Part shown: piece by piece, positions 23,084 through 33,864 of the stretch
Layout of the letters: each line of letters begins with the position of its first letter
Numbering within the stretch: the first letter of the stretch is position 1
NCBI GenBank assembly: GCA_963966185.1
Contig: CAWZYM010000261.1
Coordinates: 1 to 64,000 of the forward strand
Length of the DNA stretch: 64,000 nucleotides
From: Rhabditoides inermis
Taxonomy: Eukaryota > Nematoda > Chromadorea > Rhabditida > Rhabditidae
Direction of reading: 5' to 3'
Program-made: the position numbers and the translations under genes
Notes under the pieces: generated by a model
Seen by the model: the letters and a program-made list of their open reading frames with translations, nothing else
Databases searched by the model: none
Told to the model about the DNA's origin: nothing

Positions 23084-26029
23084 ATGCTTGCTCTTCTCCT
23101 GATCTCACTAGTCTTCACGCGCGCACACGCGCTGAACGTGCTGGTGTGGTCGACGGGAATGGGGCAGAGCCACGCCAACTTCATGGCAAACATCGCCACC
23201 ACGCTCAAGGAAGACGCGTCCAACAACGTGGTGAGTGTAAACAACGTTATCACTGACAACATTGCTAGACACGTTTTGTTCAAGCGAAAATTGAAACGTG
23301 AACGGTAAAATTCAGTGTAATTGTATTCAACCGAAAAAAAAATCGACGATGTTTATAACGATTTTAGACGTTGCCCTTTCACTCAAAAGATGACTAATGG
23401 TAGAAAATTTGGTTTTGCAGACATTTTTTCTCACCGAGTTAGACCCGGATATCCGCCATCTCGAACTGGGCAGGGTTGATGAGGTCAGTTTTCGTCGTCA
23501 GAATCAAATCTTCTTGAAAAAAGCGGCCAGCTTCAACGGCGCTCCTTTCTAAAAAGCAAACGGATGAATTTCAGGTCATCCGCTTCTCATCCCCTTTAAT
23601 CGAAAAAGACGAGTTTCTGCGTCTCCGTTGGAAACAGAAGAACGTCTATAACATGCACACGGTAGGACAGTAATATCAATAGTAAACTGTGATATCATTT
23701 GCAGATCGAGGTCGTGGACGCGTTCCGCTGCGTTTTTATGACGGCGCGCATGACAGAGAGTGAGTTGACACTCTGCAGCAACACCGCATCATGCTCCCTT
23801 GCAGGTCTTCTCGACGACCCACACCTCATCGACCACCTCAGAAACAGCAAGTTCGACGTGCTGGTCGTAGAGGTGAGTAAAGAGATCTCTGTTCATCCGA
23901 GCATGTGCTGTGAGAAGTGTATCGAATTGAATCGACACGTTTATAGATCTTCGGCAAGCACTACGCGGGCGTCGCGCATCTAGCCGGCATTCCGCGGATG
24001 GTGGTTGCGTCCGCCCTCGGCATGACCCAGATGCACTACGACCTCACCGGAGTCCCGCCCCATCTCAGCTACGTGCCCAGTGAGTACACTGTCCACTGCG
24101 GGTTGTCGCTGTTGCCGACACGCGACAAAACCTGTCTCTCTTTCAGCTATGATGACCGACTTCGGATCCCGTATGTCGTTCTTCTCACGCGTCTACAACG
24201 TGGCCTTCTACTACGCCGCCCGACTACTCATCTACATCGTGAGTGTGGCGTCATCAGTTTGTCGTAACTTGCTGTTTTTTCAGGCCGAAGTCATGGAGCA
24301 ACGCGCGTTCGATGCGCGCTATTCGAACTTTCCCAGCCTGCATTCTCTGCTCAAGGTAAATAGTGTGAAACATGTAATTTTACATGTTTTTGTTGAAAAT
24401 TTCACTAGCAATGATAAAAAGTCCACACTTGTTGGGAATGTCTTATCACGTTTGAACGTGTAAATGCTATCAAGTTCAATCTTGAAGACCCAAACTTTCA
24501 AAACACATGCGTTATCAACACAAATACGTTCAGGAGAAGACGGACTACGTGTTAGTGAACACGAACGAGTTCACGGAGTCGGCTCGCCCCACCGGTCACA
24601 TGATAAAGCAGGTCGGCGGCGCCACCCTGAGACGCCCCAACAAAGTGCAAGGGGTGGGTAGCTATTTAGTGACGTCTCCACACTACAGTATCATTGCGGT
24701 GACAACCTTTGTGGCAGCCGCCGACGCGGTCCTGTTTTGTTGCCAATATTGTAGCCCGGTTTTCCAAAACATCGGTGAACCGTTGACCGTTCGAATGACT
24801 CAGGTGCAAAACAAGTCGAACCTCAGCGTGTGATTACAGGAACTCTCCAATGTGTTGTCTCGCAGCAACAAGGGCGTGGTCATCTTCTCGCTGGGAACTA
24901 TTGTGCGTCCTGCGGACATGCCGCCGCACGCAAGAAACAGTAAGTAAACCACAAAATTAAAATCAAACAAACACGCGCATACCTACGACACACGGTTACT
25001 CAATGCAGTCGGAGCGCGGTACATTCGAGAGCGCGCAGTAGTCCATTTCACAAATGTGCTTCAATTGTGTTTATGGTTTCTCTGTCACCAATAAGACTGA
25101 AAACCGCACAACTGAACAACGCGTTGCAGTGTTCATCTCGGCTTTCGCACACTTCCCGGACTACACGTTTGTGTGGAAGGAGGAGGCGGACAACGCGAAC
25201 GACTCGAACATCCACCGCACCGCGTGGCTGCCGCAGGTCGACCTTCTTGGTACGCGCATGTTTTTGCATTTTCATTGAGTTGGACACTTCTGTGGGAAAT
25301 CGTAGTAACAAAACGCACACCAAACAAACACATGTATACTACCTATTAACAAACTTTCATAAACATACATACGCATCACTGTTCACGTGATTACAGCGGA
25401 CACGCGTGTGAAAGCGTTTGTCACGCACTGTGGCATGAACTCGATGAGCGAGTCGATGTACTACGGCGTGCCCATGGTCGCCCTGCCAATCTTTGCCGAT
25501 CAGGTAGTCTAACAACGACACGATTCATCTCAACGATGGTTCAGGACTCGAACGCCGAGGTGGCTGCGGAGCGCGGCGTGGCGACGGTGCTGTACAAGAG
25601 GAAGCTCAGCGTGGAGCGGATCATCGACGCTCTGGCTAGGGTGCTCGGCGAGAAGGGCTACGACAAGTGAGTGCATGGGTAAAGTGTTGGATGCTCATCT
25701 TCTGTACACAGTTCGATTGCTCGTCGCGCCGCGGAAGTCGCCGAGATCCTTCGCGAACGGCCGGCGCAGATGCGCAAGGAGATTCGCGCGACAGGCGAGT
25801 CATTGGTGACAACGCACTGTACTATCGATCAATTACAGTGCGGCTCGCTGGCTCAGGTGTGGACCTGTCGCATTTGCGGTTGGCGACCGAGCACCTCAAC
25901 TGGTTCCAGTATTACTCGATTGACACGCATCTGTTCATTCTCGTTTGCCTTCTCACGATTCCCTACGTCGTGTTCAAGCTCACACAGCGCTTGGGGTTGC
26001 GAGTACATGTGCATGTGAAAAGCGATTAG
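23084..26029 (+). CDS. UDP-glycosyltransferase (UGT family), 519 aa
   Basis: Membrane-bound ER enzyme that transfers a sugar from a UDP-sugar to small lipophilic substrates; in nematodes the family serves detoxification. I assemble 15 exons: 23084-23230, 23421-23483, 23575-23661, 23705-23759, 23805-23872, 23947-24079, 24147-24238, 24284-24355, 24534-24653, 24840-24939, 25130-25249, 25397-25503, 25545-25666, 25712-25794, 25839-26029. They sum to exactly 520 codons. The start has a signal peptide ([16 protein letters not shown]). Donor-domain landmarks are [21 protein letters not shown] and the UGT signature [13 protein letters not shown]...[13 protein letters not shown]. Near the C-terminus is a membrane anchor ([16 protein letters not shown]) and a short basic tail. 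The intron at 25795-25838 has a GC donor. The 45-nt intron at 23760-23804 is in frame, so its retention would add 15 residues. The length is normal for the family. Confidence 0.95.
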
Positions 26030-26473
26030 GATTTTGAAAAGCTAGTCGTCTTTATATGCTAGTTTATGTACATATGAATGATAAACAGTTGCATGAAAAC
26101 TCTTCCACACACCACAGTTTTGAAAAATGGCTTTTGCGACGAGAACGAATGCGCCTTTTAATTTAAGATCAGGCAATGTTCCAATGTTCCCCTGTTCTAA
26201 AGTTTTTGCCGTTTGCTTGTTCACTTTCTTAGATGCACTCTTCGTAACAACCGTGTTTCGGTGTCTTCCATAAATGTGGTCACCTGCTCTGAATGATTCA
26301 AAGACTCTGTAGTGAGACAGAGACCATAACAACATTAGCAAAATAGACAGAGTTTGTGTGAGAAAGAAGGGAAGGACAACCGATGACTGAATCGAAATTA
26401 TCTGAGCAGCACATTCACTTGAAGAAAAGTGAGTGCGGTCTAGAAGTGAACGCACAAAAAAACTATTGCTAGC
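26030..26473. other. Intergenic after UGT; doubtful minus-strand frame
   Basis: A minus-strand frame (26042-26455) contains one hydrophobic stretch (VVLPFFLTQTLSILLMLLW) but no family motif or partner exon that I can find. I leave it unannotated. Confidence 0.3.
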
Positions 26474-27026
26474 AGCTACAGAGGTGGCCAGTCAAAAGTC
26501 AAACGCCCCTTTGCGGCCGATTTGGCGCGAATCGGATAAAACGGCTGCAATGCTCCTTTCTCGGGTCTCCGTTGAGCTATAGAGTTCTAGTTTAGCGGAA
26601 TCGAACGCTCTACTAGTGATCTATCCATTTGTATAGTTTGTTCCAGTTGAAATCATTCAGAAGGCCTGCTTTCACACCCCTGATTTTGACCTTCTGACCG
26701 ACCGTTCGATTCACTGCCGGCCATCAATTACCATCGCGCATCGTCGCGCCAATCGCCCCCTCTCGCTAGCCGCTCGCGTGGATATGCAAATGCGAGCCTC
26801 GCCGACCGCTCATGAGGGGTCAAAACCAGGGGTGTCAAAGCAGGCCTTCTAAATGATTTCAACCAGAACTAACTATACAGATCGATAGATCACGTAGAGC
26901 GTTCGATTCCGCTAAACTAGAACTCTGTAGCTCAACAGAGACCCGAGAAAGGAGCATTGCCGCCGTTTTAGCCGATTTGCGCCGAATCGGCCGCAAAGGG
27001 CCGTTTGACTGGCCACCTCTGTAGCT
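26474..27026. mobile_element. Foldback element with long TIRs (cagaggtggccagtc ends)
   Basis: The ends agctacagaggtggccagtc and gactggccacctctgtagct match perfectly, and the match continues through about 200 bp on each side (gaatcggccgcaaag, gagacccgagaaaggagc, gcctgctttgacacc). The centre is about 100 bp. No coding capacity. The cagaggtgg end resembles hAT termini, but no 8-bp target duplication is visible. Confidence 0.9.
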
Positions 27027-27299
27027 GTACGCAGAGTGAATCCACTAATCAATCACGGCACTACTTTTTGAGTTTCGAGTACTATAGATGAAAAGACGCC
27101 ACCACCAGCGGCTCGTTTGCTTTCTTTTAAAGCTGTGGAACATCTTATGCGCCGCTGCCAGCCGCCACTGTTACTAGAAATTAATAAAGCTGCATGTTGT
27201 TGTCGGAATCAGAAAGAGTGATAGATTTTTGCTAGGCGAAACGACTGGCGAATTGTCACCCTTTATAATGTAGATGACTTTTGTGAGTCGCGTTGCAAT

Positions 27300-27800
27300 T
27301 GGTAAACGAACTGCTAAGCAAACTTGCCTGTCAAACTTGTTTTGATGGCGTTTTTGTTTGCCGAGCAATTTGCCGGACAAAACGCCATGCGTTTTTGCAC
27401 AAGCAGAACCAGGATATTGCAGCACTATCCTGGCAAAAAAAATCGTCAGGCAAAGGCGAACCTTTTCATCACGTGCGTACTAGCACTGTGTTACACCTCG
27501 GATACGTGGGCCTTCACCGCCGCCACATTTGGCAGACTACCAGACCGCACACCGCATTGAAGCGACAACTTCACATGTTCTAGAATACTCATTTTATCAA
27601 CTACAACACAAGCGAGTGAGCAGCAAGGACGTGAGGGCAAAATCCGAACTGAACAACCCATTCTCTTACATGGCGCACAGCAAACATAGATGGGCCGACA
27701 CGTTCAAAAAAGGACGGACGGGCGATGGACACGGGCGACTACTGATTGGAGACTGCGCAACTTTTACTTGAGAACCCGGATAGCCGCTAACCCGCTAAGC
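27300..27800 (+). pseudogene. RTE-type LINE 3' remnant
   Basis: Broken reading frames together give the end of an RTE-clade ORF2: CVLALCYTSDTWAFTAAT (family pattern ALCYxSETWA), LLEYSFY-like sequence, then SKHRWAD followed by RTDGRWTRATTDW after a frameshift. There are at least two frameshifts, and no RT core remains. This differs from the LINE family at 3.3-7.1 kb and from the one at 28.7 kb, so three LINE lineages are present in the window. Identification rests on the ALCYxSETWA and KxRWAGHxxRRxDxRWT patterns. Confidence 0.7.
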
Positions 27801-28189
27801 AGATTATGTTCGCAAATAATCAGAATTGTTTCTTGGTCGCAGAAACAAATACATGCAACGAGCAACCCCGAGACCGTTTCCTGCAATGAAAGAGTGGCTC
27901 CGCAACGCAACAAGCTGAAGTAGCATTCAAGTGTTTGAGTACAGGAGTATGTCACGTTGTTGTGACCAGTAGAAGTGCATGTAGTATTTTAACCGAATTA
28001 TGAAAACACAAAACAAAAAACAAACTCCATGAAAAAATACGTTTGCAAACATTTAAGCTAATTGATGTGGAGGCGTTTTTCCTGGCGTCTCGCCACTGCG
28101 CTAATCGAGCGAACTGTCTAGTGAAGTGAATAAAATTTGTCTCGCACAAGCGAAACTCCATTACAATTGCGTGGGCTGCACTGTTCATG
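27801..28189. other. Intergenic, no gene
   Basis: AT-rich, with no supported feature. Confidence 0.4.
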
Positions 28190-28719
28190 TAGGGACCACA
28201 ACGTGAGGTGTAGAGTTTGTGTCGAAATCATGTATCATTTTCTGACTGGACACGTTACTTGTTCTAATTAGCGTAGAACGATTCGTCCTTCCGCGCTGAT
28301 TCCAACGGTATTCGATTTATGGGAAAACGTGCCCCAAAGTAGTGAAAATCGATAAAGAGTTACATGGTGACGTCATATTTCTTAGATCTAGCCGCCATTG
28401 CCCAAAATAAGTAATGAAAAATGATATCACAAGATACGTACTCCATCAGGTAATGATTGATTACAGTCAAACTAAGCGTATAGCTACTCTAACAAACGAG
28501 TATACTCATGATATCATTATTGATGACGTCATCAGTACTTTGATCTAGCCGCCCTCTGTGGCACTTTCCCTGTGTGAGCGCGCGCTCGGTCGCCGCGCGT
28601 CGCGCGGAATTAGAGCGCAATGTGAACGATGAACCCTATGAACATTATATCTAGTGGTATGATAGTGGTCTAGTGGTATGATAGTGGTTAGGATTTAACG
28701 TGACCGGTAATGCGCAGTA

Positions 28720-31518
28720 ATGTCTTCGTGCAGTCAGTATACTAAACTTTCGCTAGCAAATATAAGAAGTTTGAACACCCAGTCATTACTGTTTTGTAAT
28801 CACTATTTGTCGCCTCAAACTAATAGTGTGTTAGTTATAACAGAAACTTGGTTATCATCAGGTGCCTTGATCAGTATTCCAAATTACATGTTTTTTTCTG
28901 CTAGCAGACCTCAAGGTGGTGGTGGTGGAGTAGGTATTTTTGTATCAGATTCTCTATCTCCTTCCCAAATCGGAAGACCATATTCCAATATAAAATTCGA
29001 AGCTATATCTGTCAAAATCACAAATAATTCAGGAATTTCACTATGTATTATTGGTGTATACAGAAAAGGAAGTATTGCTAACGATCCCACATTCACACAT
29101 GAGTTTCAACAATATATAGATGGTTTGAATCTTTCTTGTCAGTATGTGATAGCGGGTGATTTCAATATGCCAGATGTGGATTGGGGTATTATGGACGCAG
29201 TGAGACCAATGAGCAAGGAATTCTTGGAATTTGTTGCTCTCTCTGGTCTTACACAACACGTTCACCATCCCACTCACACAAATGGTAACACGTTAGATCT
29301 CCTATTTACGTCTGAGAAAAGTATGATATTCAATGTCGAAGTTGATACACCTGTTTCTGATCACTTATTAGTTACTTGTGAACTTGAATTTCGTATCACT
29401 AATCAAAACTATCATAAAGATAAGTCATTCAAATCATACAGATTAAGTGACTATACTGCTATTGAGGCAGAATTAGCTCATGTTGATTGGGACATTGAGT
29501 TGACAAATTGTCCAGATATTGATACGATGTACACTCACTTTTCTAAAATTGTTACTGATTGTTTGAACAAGTGGACACCAACAATCCAACAAGCTAAGCA
29601 AAAATGGCCTCGTTATATTACCAAATTACGTGATAAATCACGTAAATTATATACTCGATATAAGGTATCAAAAATGCAGGCAGACAGAGATGCATATAAG
29701 ATAGCTGAATCTAAGTACAAGCACGAACTTCACATGGTTATTAGAAAGAAAGAATTCGGAATTTTGAATAGTTTCGATTTAAATAAATTTTGGAAATATG
29801 TATCTGCAAAAACACTGAGTAGAAAACAGCTAGGTGCTCTAAGAAATCAGCAAGGCGAACTTGTAGTAGATGATTCGCAACGAGCAGAGCTTCTCAACAA
29901 TCATTTCAAATCTGTATTCACAGTGGATGACAACAAACCATTCACTCCCGATGTGGTTCTTGGATCTAGTATGAATAGCATTGACTTCAGTCCTGTGAAT
30001 GTATACAGATTTTTATTAAAAGTCAAAAACAAACTTTCTTATGGTGTGGACTCCATTCCTAGTATTGCCCTTCATAAATTAGCTGTCGTGCTTGCTCTTC
30101 CGCTATCAATTATATTCACGAGAAGTATACAGACTTGCACATTGCCGAAAGTGTGGAAAACATCTATTGTAACGGCGGTGTTCAAGTCTGGTGATCCATG
30201 TAATCCGACAAACTATCGCCCCATTGCACTCACATGTACATCATGCAGATTATTTGAAACGATTGTTACACATGATATAAGAAAATACATGTGGCAAAAT
30301 CACATTATTTCATCAAATCAGCATGGTTTCTTAGATCATAGATCCACATCCTCTCAACTCATAAAGTTTCAAAGTGACCTGATCAAAAACCGGCAAGGAA
30401 CAGATGTCATATATTTGGACATTGCGAAGGCATTCGATACAGTGAACCATCGTAGATTGTTGGACATCATGTGTGCTTATGGGATCAGTAGAGAAATTGT
30501 GAATTGGATAAAAGTATATCTAAATGGTCGACATCAAATGGTGAGAGTGAATGAATCTGTCTCCCAACCAACAATAGTGGGAAGCGGAGTGCCTCAAGGA
30601 TCAGTCCTGGGGCCTCTTCTTTTCAACATTTACCTGAATGATCTTGAAAAATGCATACAACACTCAAAAACACTGATGTATGCAGATGATACTAAATTTT
30701 ATATAAGTAGAAGTATTCCAGACTATTTAACAAAGCTTCAAACTGATATGAACTCAGCTTTTGATTGGTTCTCTAATCGGCAATTAAAAATTTCAATTGG
30801 CAAGTGCGCTGTATTGTGTACGAATACTGGAAGACAGAAACGCCATAATTCGTGTTATTCTATTGGCGGAATACAGCTGCAACAAAAAGACCATATCCGA
30901 GATCTTGGAGTTGAAATATCAAGTGATCTTAAACCTCGAATTCACTTACTACAGCAAGCTCGTAAGGCAGGTGCAATTATGAATAATATGTTCAGAGCCT
31001 TCAGTTTTAACAAGAAAGGCTTTATGACGCTCTTTAATGCTAAGGTTTTACCTATTTTGGAATACAATACTGAGTGCCTTATTGATATAAAGAAAACTTA
31101 CTGGGATCCAGTTGAGAAAATTCAAAGAAAGTTTACAAAACGTTTTTGTCCGAATCTTGAGTATGATCAAAGACTGAAAGAACTTGATCTCAAACCTCTT
31201 TCATTGCGCAGAACAATCAAAGATGTTTGTACTGCACACAAGTATGTGTATGGTCAAGTTTGGGTGGACAAAGAAGACAATCCGATTGTATTGTACTCGA
31301 AAGAATCTACAATTCAGTCAAGGAGTAGAGGAAATGGACTGAAAATCTTCTCAAAATCAACCACTGCTCTCGAACAATCTTTCCTATCTCACAGAGTTTG
31401 CACTGTTTGGAATCAGTTACCAACTTCCATCGTTTGTGAAGACAATTCCAAAATATTCAAAACAAATCTGACGAACTATCTCATGAAAAATGTTCTGAAA
31501 TCATATACAGCGAACTAG
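28720..31518 (+). CDS. Intact non-LTR retrotransposon ORF2, endonuclease + RT, 932 aa
   Basis: One uninterrupted frame of 932 codons. Residues about 10-230 are an apurinic-type endonuclease: NIRSL, VITETWLSSG, IIGVYR, VIAGDFNMPDVDW, TLDLLFTS and VSDHLL carry the expected Asn, Glu, Asp-Asn and Asp-His positions. Residues about 490-760 are reverse transcriptase: NYRPIALTCT, QHGFLDHRSTSSQL, VIYLDIAKAFDTVNH, GVPQGSVLGPLLFN and LMYADDTKF with the YADD catalytic pair. The C-terminus has the thumb-type segment VLPILEYNTECL, and ends in VCTVWNQLPTSIV. The CR1/Jockey group is my best guess. No ORF1 is visible upstream. A GC-rich 3' UTR ends in an ATTAC-type tail (31786-31801). Exact inverted repeats of 17 bp mark both ORF ends. 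No stop or frameshift, so this copy is young and may be active. Confidence 0.92.
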   Translation: MSSCSQYTKLSLANIRSLNTQSLLFCNHYLSPQTNSVLVITETWLSSGALISIPNYMFFSASRPQGGGGGVGIFVSDSLSPSQIGRPYSNIKFEAISVKITNNSGISLCIIGVYRKGSIANDPTFTHEFQQYIDGLNLSCQYVIAGDFNMPDVDWGIMDAVRPMSKEFLEFVALSGLTQHVHHPTHTNGNTLDLLFTSEKSMIFNVEVDTPVSDHLLVTCELEFRITNQNYHKDKSFKSYRLSDYTAIEAELAHVDWDIELTNCPDIDTMYTHFSKIVTDCLNKWTPTIQQAKQKWPRYITKLRDKSRKLYTRYKVSKMQADRDAYKIAESKYKHELHMVIRKKEFGILNSFDLNKFWKYVSAKTLSRKQLGALRNQQGELVVDDSQRAELLNNHFKSVFTVDDNKPFTPDVVLGSSMNSIDFSPVNVYRFLLKVKNKLSYGVDSIPSIALHKLAVVLALPLSIIFTRSIQTCTLPKVWKTSIVTAVFKSGDPCNPTNYRPIALTCTSCRLFETIVTHDIRKYMWQNHIISSNQHGFLDHRSTSSQLIKFQSDLIKNRQGTDVIYLDIAKAFDTVNHRRLLDIMCAYGISREIVNWIKVYLNGRHQMVRVNESVSQPTIVGSGVPQGSVLGPLLFNIYLNDLEKCIQHSKTLMYADDTKFYISRSIPDYLTKLQTDMNSAFDWFSNRQLKISIGKCAVLCTNTGRQKRHNSCYSIGGIQLQQKDHIRDLGVEISSDLKPRIHLLQQARKAGAIMNNMFRAFSFNKKGFMTLFNAKVLPILEYNTECLIDIKKTYWDPVEKIQRKFTKRFCPNLEYDQRLKELDLKPLSLRRTIKDVCTAHKYVYGQVWVDKEDNPIVLYSKESTIQSRSRGNGLKIFSKSTTALEQSFLSHRVCTVWNQLPTSIVCEDNSKIFKTNLTNYLMKNVLKSYTAN

Positions 31519-31828
31519 TATACTGACTGCACTTTACCGCGCAATGCTGCGCGTCTTCCTCAATTACAGTTATCGGCACTACTCCACTATGTGGTAGCCA
31601 CTCCACTCTGGGGGCGGTGCCGGGGTAGGCATCGGGGGCGCGGGTGCGGTCACTCTACTGCGGTCTGTCTCCCACGGCAGCAGCATCTATCCACCCATAT
31701 ATTACGGTAGCATGTACTGTACATTGTTGCTTTTGCATCTTCGTTATTTATTGCTCCCGTGTATACCTATCCTAGTCGATTACGATAAACATTACATTAC
31801 ATATTTTTGAGATCAGCTTAACACGAAC

Positions 31829-31940
<112 letters not shown>

Positions 31941-31982
31941 GCTATACCGCATCCTAACATCTCAAAATCTCATTGTGGTCCC

Positions 31983-32601
31983 TACTGCCCATGTGAACGA
32001 AAAACTATTTGTTCATTTCAATTTTTTTTCATTTTCAGTTTGATTGCGAAAGCGCACGAAAAAAGCGCTAGAGCACTCTTTGTTATGATGATGTTGTTTC
32101 ATGAAAAAAATCTCACCGAGTACGACAAATCGTAGTGCAGTTTGTATTAGTTTATTTTTCTGTTCTGTGTTCATACAACGCGATTGTTTTCTATTTATTT
32201 TCTGTTTTTCAAAGTATTTTACATGCGTTTGTGTTTACGCGTCACAGAAAGTATTGAGGTCAGAGTTACGCTTCTCTGTTCTATTTTTTCTGATTTTTTT
32301 TATTACACTGAAATTATATTACACGGTAAAATGAACGTCATGAAGTAAATTGCGTTTATTATTGGATCTTTTTCGTTAGTAGCACATGCAGTATTGTTAT
32401 GCCAAACTTTAGTAAGTCTAAATGCACTCACACAAGTTGATATCAAGTTGCTATCAACTCAGTTTAGTTTGTGAAAACTCGAATCGGAAAGTACACAATA
32501 TTCTTTACGTTATTCTCCTGCAACGACTTCTTCTCTCAACTTGTCATTGTAGCATTAATGCTGGTGAATAGAAAAACAGAAAAAATGTTTGATGTTTTTA
32601 G
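31983..32601. other. Intergenic; possible 5' remnant of receptor
   Basis: Contains the possible small exon ending at 32411 and otherwise AT-rich sequence without a supported feature. Confidence 0.4.
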
Positions 32602-33346
32602 TCGGTGTTCAGCGAGAAAAACACTTTGGTGATTTACTCTAAAGGACTTATTGGAACAACCATGTTTGGACAGTCTTTCATTGTTGTATTTATCGTCACT
32701 TACATTACAACTATTCTACTCAGTCTGTTTTTATTTGTTTATCGCTTTTTTCATGTTTGCAAGTGAGTTTTAACAAAACAACACAAACCCAAAAATAAAA
32801 ATAATAATAAAACATTTTAGACACCACCTTATTGATAGAGCGTATTCTTGGAGAGGATTTATCATTTGCTTCGGAATAGCGTCAATTGTTATCGCAAACT
32901 GCCTAACAATAATATATTTTGTAATGTGGCCTAACGAAAAGTTTTTTTTTCTCATTCTACTAAGTTAATATAAATTATTTCAGTCTGACCAAACTGACAA
33001 AGCGACAAGTTTTCGAGTTTGATGAGACACGTTTGGAGAGCGTAGCATATGTTGGAGTCTCTATTGCAGTACGAATTTGAAAAATAGAAAACAACACAAC
33101 ACAATTGTTCTAGTTATTCTCATTTGATTCACAACTTCCTGTTGTTCTGGCTCTATCACACTTTGTTATAGTGTTATCGATTCGTTTTCAAGCAGTTTTA
33201 AAATGTATGTGGTTAATATGGAACTGCCTGCGAGTTAGTTTGCATTTTTCATCTCGCTCAAGATCGGGCATCACTTTCAGAACAATGTACTCAGCTGTCG
33301 CTCCCAGCAATTGAATCGACGACCTTTATTTCTCCTCATTGTTCAA
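32602..33346 (+). pseudogene. str/srj-like chemoreceptor, truncated
   Basis: Phase-compatible exons 32602-32762, 32821-32940, 32984-33068, 33114-33233 and 33281-33346 encode the middle of a seven-helix receptor. They give SFIVVFIVTYITTILLSVFLFVYRFF (TM3 with the YR end), RGFIICFGIASIVIANCLTIIYF followed by a WPNEK loop, VAYVGVSIA, a TM5 ending FQAVLKCMWL, and LSCRSQQLNRRPLFLLIVQ, which fits the loop and start of TM6 in the str/srj group. A possible small upstream exon ends at 32411 with a perfect GTAAGT donor (AHAVLLCQTL), but a stop lies before it and no start was found. TM6-TM7 are missing: 23 nt after the last exon another gene begins. Missing both ends, it is most likely a gene fragment. 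Confidence 0.6.
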
Positions 33347-33369
33347 GTTTGTGAAAGAAACACGTGAAG

Positions 33370-33864
33370 ATGATGAGATACGAGAACGCCAAGATCAAGG
33401 TGAACATTGCGGTGTTCGGTGAGTAGTGGCTCACCAGTGCTTTTTTTCAGGAGATCAATGCCACAACGGCGAGCCTCGGCGCGGCGCAGAAGACGTATGT
33501 ATTTGAGGATATGGATGTAATGATGGACTACGCCTACGGAAAAAAAGGAATTCTCAACTCCAAAATCAAGGAGCCGAAGGTATGTTGTACCGTGCTCTGA
33601 TTGTTTTTTGTATAGACCACTCTCGAAGAGTAGTGAGATAAATGCAATACCAACAAAGCAAAAAATATAAATAATACAAAAAAACCACGCCTTTCACTTG
33701 TGATAACGTAAAACTCGAGTAGTTTCAACTTTTGTTGGAAAACTTTTTGGTTGGAATGGTTGGGATTTCAGGTGATTGCGGCACAGAAGGTTGTCTCGGA
33801 CTGGCTGGCTAAGAACAAGGCCGCGTGGACGGACGCCACGGCATTCACGTCCAAGGGACTGTAG
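33370..33864 (+). CDS. Small conserved-looking protein of unknown function, 83 aa
   Basis: Three exons with GT-AG introns: 33370-33399, 33451-33579 and 33772-33864, together 84 codons. The product starts MMRYENAKIK, continues EINATTASLGAAQKTYVFED and YAYGKKGILNSKIKEPK, and ends WTDATAFTSKGL. It has no signal peptide and no membrane segment, is rich in Lys and Ala, and has the even composition of a soluble cytosolic protein. I do not recognise the family. Codon use is more GC-rich than in the receptor exons just upstream, which suggests a selected, expressed gene. It starts only 23 nt after the last exon of the truncated receptor, so either it is trans-spliced downstream of it or a rearrangement joined the two. 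Confidence 0.75.

Noticed and set aside
26042..26455. Minus-strand 137-codon frame with one hydrophobic segment
   Set aside because: No motif, no partner exon and no conserved neighbour; could be chance in AT-rich DNA.
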